A DNA stretch of 43,200 nt, from the IMG/VR virus record IMGVR_UViG_3300042301_002397, positions 1 to 43,200 of that record, one strand, 5' to 3'. The DNA comes from a virus. Below are positions 30,254-38,400 of the stretch, in pieces; positions within the stretch are counted from its first letter, which is position 1, and the number at the start of each line of letters is the position of its first letter. Below the pieces are notes generated by a model. That model did no database searches. It had not been told where the DNA came from and worked only from the letters and a program-made list of their open reading frames with translations. The translations under genes and the position numbers were made by a program.

Positions 30254-31903
30254 ATGCAATACGGCCCCCAAATAGTAAAGAATGGATTAGTGTTAGCGTT
30301 GGATGCGGCGGAGGCAAATTCTTATGGTCCAATTAAAGCTGAAGTGTTAGTTGTCGCTGGTGGTGGCGGTGGAGGCGGCAGTTACGGAGCGGCTGGTGGG
30401 GGAGGAGCAGGTGGATTAGTATATCATTCTGCCAAAGGAATTACTCCTGGTTCTACAATTACAGTAACTGTTGGTAATGGAGGTCAAGGAGGAAGATATT
30501 ATAGTGGTTCTAGTACTGGCAGTTATGGAGCATCAAACAACTCACACGGATTTCAAGGAGGAAATAGTTCTTTTGGCGATATTATAGCAATCGGTGGTGG
30601 CGGTGGAAACGAGGCGTTTTATACAGATAGTATCTATAAAAATGGTGGCAGTGGTGGCGGTGCTGGAGATTATTATTTTGGTGTTGCCAATCCTGGTGCG
30701 TCTAGAGGTGGATTAGCAACGCAAACTAATAGTGGCGGTGGTATCGGATATGGATTTCCTGGTGGAAGTAGAGGACCAGGAGGGCCAACAACAGCAGAAG
30801 ATACTTCACACGCAACACCACACGAAGGATCTGGTGGTGGTGGTGCTGGAGGAACTGCTACTGGAGGCGGTCCATCCCAACCAAGTGATGGTGGAATTGG
30901 CAGATATTATCCACAATTTATTAATGCAGGAAGCCCAGCAGGTTGGTTTGCTGGTGGCGGAGGAGGTGGATACTATTATTATGGACCATTCGCATCAACT
31001 AATGCGCCAAATACCGAGACAGGTTGGAAAGGTGGTGGTGGTAGAGGGTGCAATGGAAATACAAATTACGACGCACAAGATGGTGGAACTTATGCCCGTG
31101 GTCGAGGAGCGACTGCTGGAACTGCAAACACTGGAGGAGGTGGTGGTGGGGGATCAGGAAATAATACTACTGCAAATGCACCAGATGGCGGCTCTGGTAT
31201 CGTTATAGTTCGTTACAAAGGCCCACGAAAAGCAACAGGCGGAACAATCACTACTGTAGATAATGAAACGGTTCATACGTTTACTAGTAGCGGTTCATTT
31301 GTCGCAGGTACAAATTTTGCAGATTTGAGTGGTAATAATATAACATGCGATTTAGCTAATAGTCCTGCTTTTAACTCTGCTAATAATGGTAGTATTGTAT
31401 TTAATGGCTCAAATAATTATGGATCAAATACGAACTTCCTTGGACATCAAACAAATGTGGGAACAATAATCGCGTGGGCATATCCTTCGATAATCACTAG
31501 TGGAGATAGATATTTAGTTGGTGCAGGTGGATCTTTGACATCTGGTGCGACCCGGGCAATACGCATCTATAATGGTTATTGGAGTACTGTCTCTTATGGG
31601 TCATCAACTGAAGATTATAACTCTATTGTTGCTGCAACACTTGATACTTGGCAACATGTTGCGTTTGTGTGGAATGGCACAACCGTCAATTTTTATTTAA
31701 ATGGAACTCTATACAGTGTTACTCGTAGCGGCATGATTACTCCTTCATCTACTACATTTAGTGTTGGTTGTCCACCTTGGTCTCCTCTCGGCAGTAATAG
31801 TTGGAACGGAAGAATAGCAAATGTTCATTTATATAATAAAGCGTTATCTACATCAGAAATATCACAAAACTATAACGCAACAAAAGCAAGATTTGGATTA
31901 TAA
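30254..31903 (+). CDS. LamG-type adhesin with glycine-rich cassette 1
   Basis: A 549-residue protein. Residues 1-25 (GPQIVKNGLVLALDAAEANSY) are the LamG first strand. Residues about 29-325 form a glycine-rich domain with VLVVAGGGGGGG, TITVTVGNGGQGG, repeated GGGGGG runs, and the closing SGIVIVRYKGPRKATGG plus VHTFTSSGSF. LamG resumes at DLSGNNITCDLANSPAF and runs to LYNKALSTSEISQNYNATKARFGL. Glycine-rich domains of this kind in phage adhesins (Salmonella phage S16 Gp38) pack as polyglycine II helices and bind the host receptor. That fold and role are carried over here by inference. A plus-1 shadow frame runs through the GGX repeats. Confidence 0.75.
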   Translation: MQYGPQIVKNGLVLALDAAEANSYGPIKAEVLVVAGGGGGGGSYGAAGGGGAGGLVYHSAKGITPGSTITVTVGNGGQGGRYYSGSSTGSYGASNNSHGFQGGNSSFGDIIAIGGGGGNEAFYTDSIYKNGGSGGGAGDYYFGVANPGASRGGLATQTNSGGGIGYGFPGGSRGPGGPTTAEDTSHATPHEGSGGGGAGGTATGGGPSQPSDGGIGRYYPQFINAGSPAGWFAGGGGGGYYYYGPFASTNAPNTETGWKGGGGRGCNGNTNYDAQDGGTYARGRGATAGTANTGGGGGGGSGNNTTANAPDGGSGIVIVRYKGPRKATGGTITTVDNETVHTFTSSGSFVAGTNFADLSGNNITCDLANSPAFNSANNGSIVFNGSNNYGSNTNFLGHQTNVGTIIAWAYPSIITSGDRYLVGAGGSLTSGATRAIRIYNGYWSTVSYGSSTEDYNSIVAATLDTWQHVAFVWNGTTVNFYLNGTLYSVTRSGMITPSSTTFSVGCPPWSPLGSNSWNGRIANVHLYNKALSTSEISQNYNATKARFGL

Positions 31904-31905
31904 TT

Positions 31906-33927
31906 ATGGCAATATCTAGAGGACCAAAAATAGTAACAAATGGATTGGTGTTAGCATTAGACGCTTCTGACAATAATAGTTTCGCCGCAATAGATTTACC
32001 AATTAAAGATGGATTGGTATTGTGGCTAGATGCTGCTGATGATTCTGCTTTTAGTTATAGTTCTGGAACTGTTGTAAGTCAATGGAGAGATAAAAGCGGA
32101 TTAAACAATCATGTCGGTCAATCAACTGTCGGGTCGCAACCAAATAGAAACGTTGTTAAAAACTCAAGAAAGTCAATCTATTTTGATGGCGGTGATAGTT
32201 TATTTAATGCAGGGGACGTATTTCCATCAAATACAACCGACTATACAAAAATAGCAGTCGTATATCAAACTTCAACATCTAATAGCGGAAACGTAATAAG
32301 TAGTAAAACAAATAATTCTGGAACTAATTATGCTCATGCATTTTATTTCGACTCTTCTACAGCTATTAGATTATGGCATAGTAGTCAATTTGTGTCTTCT
32401 GCAAATGACTTAACTCTAAATACTTTAGGAATTGTATCCGGAACTTATATAAATTCATCTGGTTTGGGATCTTTATATGTAAACGGCACGGCTTCTGGTA
32501 CAGGAACGGCTGGAAATAGAAATATAGTAAGAGATATACAAATTGGCGCAGTTGTTGATAGTAGTTTTTTTATAGGAGAAATTTGTGAAGTATTAGTATT
32601 TAGTAGAGTTTTATCAGCTACAGAATTAAAACAAGTCCACACATATCTTGGGCAAAAATGGAACATCTCTAATACTGATAGAAGCATAGTCGATATATCT
32701 GGAAATAATAATGCTGGATCATTTGGTGGAGCGGCAGGTAGTCAAACAGTTGCAAATATGCCAGTTTATGATTTTTATAACAAAGGGTCTTTGAAATTTG
32801 ACGGAGGTGATTACGTTTTAACATCAATACCAGTTTTGCCATCTCCACATACATCTCCATTTACACTAGAATCATTTTGTTGTCCATCAACTGTATCTGT
32901 AGCTTATCAAACCGTTTTGGGTACAATGAATTCTTTTAGTCAAATAGGTTTTGTTAATAATACTTTTGCTGCGGGTAGAAATGGCGGAGGCGGCGGCTTT
33001 TTGCGTAATTCATTGGCTGCTGTTTTTGCAAACACATGGTATCATATTTGTATGACGTATGATGGAACGAATGCTAGTTTTTATTTAAATGGTAGTTTTC
33101 TTTCTACACAAACAATAGGCACAAATGGAATTAATAACGGCGTCAGTTTATTAGGATCATATACATCAAGCGCTCCGTCAGAAACGTTTAATGGTACTAT
33201 AGGGTCTGCAAGAATTTATAACAGAGCATTAACCGCCACAGAAGTTCTTCAAAATTATAACGCGCAAAAATCTAAATATACAGATACAATTGTACAAAGT
33301 GGTCTTATGCTTCATCTTGACGCTGAAAATCCATCTAGTTATGCTGGAGCAGGTACGGTTTGGTATGATGTTAGCGGAAATGGATATAACGCAGGTATGA
33401 ATAATATTACTCCGTCTAATTGGGTAACTTATAATGGCGTTAAAGCATTTGAAACAAATGATACTAATAATCAAAATTTTACAGTTGGATCTTTCCCGTT
33501 TCCTCAATCTGGAAGAACGTATGAAATATGGATAAATAGTAAATCATTTAGTATCGGTTGGCAAAGTTGGTTTGATGATGGCAATGGAGAAAGAGTGTTA
33601 TTTGGCACATCCACAAACACTATACATGTATATCCAAGCGTTGAAGTTTCAGCAAATTTAGTTGCAGGACAATGGTATCAATTATTATATACTATGGTGG
33701 GAGGAAACGGCACAGCGGTTGTGGTATATAAAGATGGACAAGCTATTGGAAGCGGAACTTATGGTTATGCTCTTTCGTCTGGCACCGGAACTCTTTTCAT
33801 TTTAGGTGACGGCGGTAGTGAAATTACTTCTTGTTATTGTTCTACAGTAAGAGTGTACAATAGAGTGTTATCTGCCGCCGAAGTATTACAGAATTACAAC
33901 GCGACAAAATCACGATTCGGATTATAA
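31906..33927 (+). CDS. LamG-type adhesin with LWLDAADD cassette, second copy
   Basis: A 673-residue protein with the same order as the one at 28166: GPKIVTNGLVLALDASDNNSF, cassette with LVLWLDAADDSAFSYSSG, VSQWRDKSGLNNH, ELKQVHTYLGQKWNIS (about 30-258), outer domain from DISGNNNAGSFG to YNRALTATEVLQNYNAQK, then an uninterrupted domain (IVQSGLMLHLDAENPSSYAGAGTVWYDVSGN to YNRVLSAAEVLQNYNATKSRFGL). The centres of the domains differ much more than the edges, as expected for adhesins sharing a frame but binding different ligands. Two bases separate it from the previous gene. Confidence 0.75.
   Translation: MAISRGPKIVTNGLVLALDASDNNSFAAIDLPIKDGLVLWLDAADDSAFSYSSGTVVSQWRDKSGLNNHVGQSTVGSQPNRNVVKNSRKSIYFDGGDSLFNAGDVFPSNTTDYTKIAVVYQTSTSNSGNVISSKTNNSGTNYAHAFYFDSSTAIRLWHSSQFVSSANDLTLNTLGIVSGTYINSSGLGSLYVNGTASGTGTAGNRNIVRDIQIGAVVDSSFFIGEICEVLVFSRVLSATELKQVHTYLGQKWNISNTDRSIVDISGNNNAGSFGGAAGSQTVANMPVYDFYNKGSLKFDGGDYVLTSIPVLPSPHTSPFTLESFCCPSTVSVAYQTVLGTMNSFSQIGFVNNTFAAGRNGGGGGFLRNSLAAVFANTWYHICMTYDGTNASFYLNGSFLSTQTIGTNGINNGVSLLGSYTSSAPSETFNGTIGSARIYNRALTATEVLQNYNAQKSKYTDTIVQSGLMLHLDAENPSSYAGAGTVWYDVSGNGYNAGMNNITPSNWVTYNGVKAFETNDTNNQNFTVGSFPFPQSGRTYEIWINSKSFSIGWQSWFDDGNGERVLFGTSTNTIHVYPSVEVSANLVAGQWYQLLYTMVGGNGTAVVVYKDGQAIGSGTYGYALSSGTGTLFILGDGGSEITSCYCSTVRVYNRVLSAAEVLQNYNATKSRFGL
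32617..32651 (+). repeat. 35-bp exact repeat shared with 28862-28896
   Basis: Second copy of the 35-base identity, at the same place in the cassette of the gene at 31906-33927. Confidence 0.85.
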
Positions 33928-33933
33928 AAATTT

Positions 33934-35427
33934 ATGGCTGCATCATTAGGACCTGATTTAATAGAAGATGGATTGGTATTATCTCTAGACGCTGGAGATA
34001 TAAATAGCGTAATGGGATCGACTGTGGAAGTCCTCGTTGTCGCTGGTGGCGGCGGTGGAGGTATGGATATGGGCGGCGGCGGTGGCGGTGGCGGCGTGAT
34101 TTATAATTCGTCTTATGCTGTAACTCAAGGAGCGGCGGTTACAGTTACTGTTGGAAATGGAGGAACAGGAGCGCCAGCAGCAGGAACAAATGGACAAAAT
34201 ACAGCACATCAATATAATATTTCAGCGACTCAAGGTGGAAACAGTGTATTTGGATCAATTACGGCGACTGGTGGTGGATATGGTGGAAGTTCTTATTTCG
34301 GATATACACCTAATAATGGATATGGTGGAAATGGTGGAAGTGGCGGTGGTGCATCTGGATATAGTGACGGAAATACAGGAAGAAATGGCACCGGATCATC
34401 TGGACAAGGATTTAATGGTGGTGGAAGCGGTGGACAATATTATTCCGGTGGTGGTGGTGGTGCAGGAGGGGCTGGTAGTTCAGGACCAAATATACCAAAT
34501 GGTGGTCCTGGTTTACTTTTTTCTTCAATGAGTCCATATTATTTTGGAGGTGGAGGTGGCGGTTCTGCATATTCAGTGTCACCCGGTGGTAATGGTGGTA
34601 TTGGCGGTGGTGGTGGTGGCGCGGTTGGAATCACAACTGGCGGCGCTGGTTTAAATAACGGTTCGCCTGGTGGTGGTGGCAGTCCCAATGCACAAGCAAA
34701 CACTCCCGGTGGAGACGCAGGGACGAATACTGGCGGTGGTGGTGGCGGCGGCAGTCATTACCAAACAACAAATAACAAAGGCGGCAATGGTGGTTCTGGC
34801 ATTGTTATAGTTCGTTATTCTGGTCCACAAAAAGCAACTGGCGGCACGATTACTACTGTTGCTGGATATACAATACATACATTTACTAGCAGCGGAACTT
34901 TTACTCCTTTTTTAAATTGGTATGATATTAGTGGAAATAATAAAACTTTCGGCTTAGATAGTTCAGGAATAACTTGGAATTCTGGAAAATATTTTTCATT
35001 AGCAGATGGAGGAGCCATTCTTTCAAGTAACGCTATAACAACTAGTACTACATGCACAGTTATAATCTGGATAAGAACTACAGATACGCAAGCATTAACG
35101 TTTAAAGGTAATAATAGTGGAAGTTTTTATTTAGCTGCGTATTATGTTGGATCTGGATTCTATAGTGACAATTGTGGAACTCCTACTTATTGGATAGATA
35201 CTCTTTCAGTATCTAATCCAAATCCTACATATTTAGATGGAAATTGGCATATGTGGGAAATGAAAAATGTAAATTTCAGCAGTTGGACAACTTATGAATT
35301 TAATAGATACTCTGGTTATACTTTCGGAAATGGCGCAGTAAGTAAAATTATGATATATAATAGAAATTTATCTAGCGGTGAAAGTTTGCAAATTTATAAC
35401 GCCACTAGACCGAGACACTTAGTTTAA
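33934..35427 (+). CDS. LamG-type adhesin with glycine-rich cassette 2
   Basis: A 497-residue protein laid out like that of 30254-31903: GPDLIEDGLVLSLDAGDINSV, glycine-rich domain (about 30-305; VLVVAGGGGGG, GAAVTVTVGNGGTG, many GGGGG runs, SGIVIVRYSGPQKATGG, IHTFTSSGTF), then LamG from YDISGNNKTFGLD to YNRNLSSGESLQIYNATR. The framing strands match the other copy closely, while the glycine-rich core differs in length and in the residues between Gly runs. Probably surface-exposed receptor-binding protein. It is the last of the six tandem LamG genes. Confidence 0.75.
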   Translation: MAASLGPDLIEDGLVLSLDAGDINSVMGSTVEVLVVAGGGGGGMDMGGGGGGGGVIYNSSYAVTQGAAVTVTVGNGGTGAPAAGTNGQNTAHQYNISATQGGNSVFGSITATGGGYGGSSYFGYTPNNGYGGNGGSGGGASGYSDGNTGRNGTGSSGQGFNGGGSGGQYYSGGGGGAGGAGSSGPNIPNGGPGLLFSSMSPYYFGGGGGGSAYSVSPGGNGGIGGGGGGAVGITTGGAGLNNGSPGGGGSPNAQANTPGGDAGTNTGGGGGGGSHYQTTNNKGGNGGSGIVIVRYSGPQKATGGTITTVAGYTIHTFTSSGTFTPFLNWYDISGNNKTFGLDSSGITWNSGKYFSLADGGAILSSNAITTSTTCTVIIWIRTTDTQALTFKGNNSGSFYLAAYYVGSGFYSDNCGTPTYWIDTLSVSNPNPTYLDGNWHMWEMKNVNFSSWTTYEFNRYSGYTFGNGAVSKIMIYNRNLSSGESLQIYNATRPRHLV

Positions 35428-35452
35428 TATTTAAATTATATATTTGTTTTAA

Positions 35453-35475
35453 GTGTAAATAAAATATAAGGATAT
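35453..35475 (+). promoter_or_regulatory. GTGTAA motif, site 7, with ribosome site
   Basis: GTGTAAATAAAATATAAGGATAT before ATG 35476. Unlike most sites, an AAGGA Shine-Dalgarno sequence lies between motif and start, and the spacing is longer (23 bases). Confidence 0.4.
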
Positions 35476-38400
35476 ATGCCAAGCGACGTACTAATAACAC
35501 CAGCGACTAGTAAAATAGATTTTACTGATGCTTCGAACTCTACAAAAAAATTAAGTATATCTGGAACAACTTTTAGCTTTAATAGTAATCTTAACGTACT
35601 ATCTACAACATCTTTAAGTTCAGCGTTCAAAGCAGAAGGTGTAAACGGCACTCTTTTCGAAGTAACAGACGATCTTTCAAATTCTTTGATGAGCGTTAAT
35701 ACAATTGGCGGTTTGCCAGTTTTTGAAGTTTTCGCAAATAATAGTATAATTGCTGGACAATACAACGCGAATGACTTTGTAATAAGTGGAAATAAAATTG
35801 GTCTCGGTTATGCAAATCCAGTTAATAAATTGTCGATTTCTGGATCTGTTAGTATTGGTGCTTCGTATAATGTCGCCGCGCCGAGTAATGGTTTGATAGT
35901 GCAAGGAAATGTTGGCATAGCAACGAATAATCCTGGTTATACATTAGAAGTTAACGGGACGCAAAGAGTCGTTGGTAATTTTTATCTATTTAATACCGTT
36001 GTAAATCCTGCTACAAATTTTTCAAATCAAAGAGGCGTTGGTTTTGAAGCCTCTACAGGTAAATTAGAAGTAGCTGCTTCTGCGTCAACTGCATTAGCTA
36101 TAGGAAGATTTGGTAGTACAGGTCAAATATTAGATTTTAGATACGAGGGTACACAAATTGGTAATTTTAGTTTAGATTCGACTGATTTAACTCTTGCAAC
36201 ATCTAGACATTTAATATTAAATCCTACTGGTAATGTTGGTATAGGCATAGCAATTCCAACTGCTCCGCTTGAGGTTCAATCTAATATTGGTGGAACCGGG
36301 ATCATCATTCGTGGCCGTGCCGATAATTCCACTGCGCTTCGATTTTACGCAAATAATGGAACCACGCAGCAATTATATATTGGGACAGACGATACCAATA
36401 TTGATTTTGTTTCCGTATCTACTAGACCGATCCGATTTATTGTAAATGATTTATTACAGTATCAAATAAGTCAGCTTGGAGTATTCTCTTGGAAAAACGG
36501 CGCAGGTGGTGACCGCATGAGGCTCAATAGCACGGGGTTGGGTATAGGTACAACAAGTCCTAACACATTGTTAAATGTGCATGGTGACAATCCATTTGTT
36601 AGAATTAATAATACAATTACGGGTGATCATGGAATTAAAATTAGTTATAATAATTCTGACACACATGGTTTGCATTTACTTTACAATGCAAACAATGCTC
36701 TATCTTTTATAGATAACACTTATCCTACTAGTTCTGGTCAAGTATATGGTGATATCTATTTTAGACAAAATGTAGCGGGAACAATGACTACCCGCATGAC
36801 TATCAAAGCGGATGGTGGCGGTAATGTTGGTATAGGTACAACGAATCCTGTTGGTAAATTAGATGTAAGAGCAGGCAGTGGAGGTGAAATAATATTTGGA
36901 TCTTTTGATGCGAATTATGTTGTAAAAATTCAAAGTGGAGATCAATTAAATTTTTATAATGGCGCATCTGCTGGTGCAGGATATATAAATTATGGTGGCG
37001 GAGCTACAGTATTGAGTCAAAATTTACATGTAGAAAAAGCTACAGGAGCTACTACTGGATTAGTTAGAATTAATTCTAATGGCAGTGTTGGTATAGGTAC
37101 AACAGTTCCAAGTGGTCTATTAGATGTTTATAACGGAGCAGGAAGATATTTAAATTATGGTACTACTGGATTATTAAAAGTACAAAGAAATGTTGCTACA
37201 TCTGATGGAGCTACTCCAGTTTTACATTTAATTAATACTCAAGGTATGGAAAGTAGCACCGGCCTTGGTACAGGTATACAAATGGATTTGGGTTATGGTG
37301 GATTTACTACTAACACTGTTGGTACTGCTGCAAGGGGAACACGAATTTCTGCGGTAAATGATACTCTTTATACATCAACAGCATCAACTCAAAATGCATC
37401 GCTTGTATTTTATACATCCACTGCGGGTAGTTTGACGGAAAAATTAAGAATAAGATCGGATGGTTCGTTAAGCCCAGTATCAATTAGTTCAACAACTGCT
37501 GGTGCAACATTATTAAGAACAGATGGAACTAACGGGACATTATTTAGTGTTGTTGATGATTTAAGTGATAGCTTGATGAGTGTAAACAATAGTGCTGGTT
37601 TACCAGTATTGGAAGTATTTGCTGATGATAGAATTGTTGCGGGACAATATGGTCAAAACGATTTTGTTGTAGTTAATAATAAAGTAGGTATTGGAACAAA
37701 TAGTCCAGCTTATAAATTGGACGTAAGAGGATCTACTGTCAATGCCAGGGTTGGTGTAATGGAGTTTGGAAGTTGGCCGTCTACTGCTACTTATGTTTAT
37801 TTGCAGAATAATACTTTGCCTTTAATTGACGGAAATTATGCATTATTGCAAGGCCCTACTGGAGAAACATTTGTAAACGCAGCGTCTGGTCAAACGTTGC
37901 ATTTTAGAACTAATAATACTGAAAGATGGGCTATCCTTGCTGCTGGTATTTTGCAGTCAGATGGCGCACAGACTATTCAGACTAGCACTGGACCTTTGAC
38001 TTTAGCTACAAATGGAAATAATGGTCATATAGTTTTGTCTCCTAATGGAACTGGTAATGTTGGTATAGGTACAACGGTTCCATCTGCTTCATTGCATGTA
38101 AGGGGTGCGTCTTTTAGATTTGAAGATTCTTCTGCCGATACTAATATTCGAATTGGTCCGATGGATAACATATATCCATATAGAAGATTTGATAGTTATA
38201 TAAGTGATAATAGTGGATATTTTTGGGGATTCGGGCAAAAAACTGCTGCTGGGGCCACAAGAGTTAATGCCTTTTTTTATGACAATAGTAGAGGTTGGTA
38301 TTCAGCAGATCAATTGGCGGTAGTTACATTTACTGCTAATGAATACAATAGTTCTTATACTACATTTTCAGAGCCAATAAAATTAAGAGCAAGTGGAGCG

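Noticed and set aside
30732-31208. 158-residue overlapping frame in the first glycine-rich gene
   Set aside because: Frame-shifted reading of GGX codons gives Val/Glu/Met/Gln repeats; the main frame is intact and has homologous parts in the gene at 33934.
34151-34531. 126-residue overlapping frame in the second glycine-rich gene
   Set aside because: Same reason as above; the repeat composition alone keeps the frame open.
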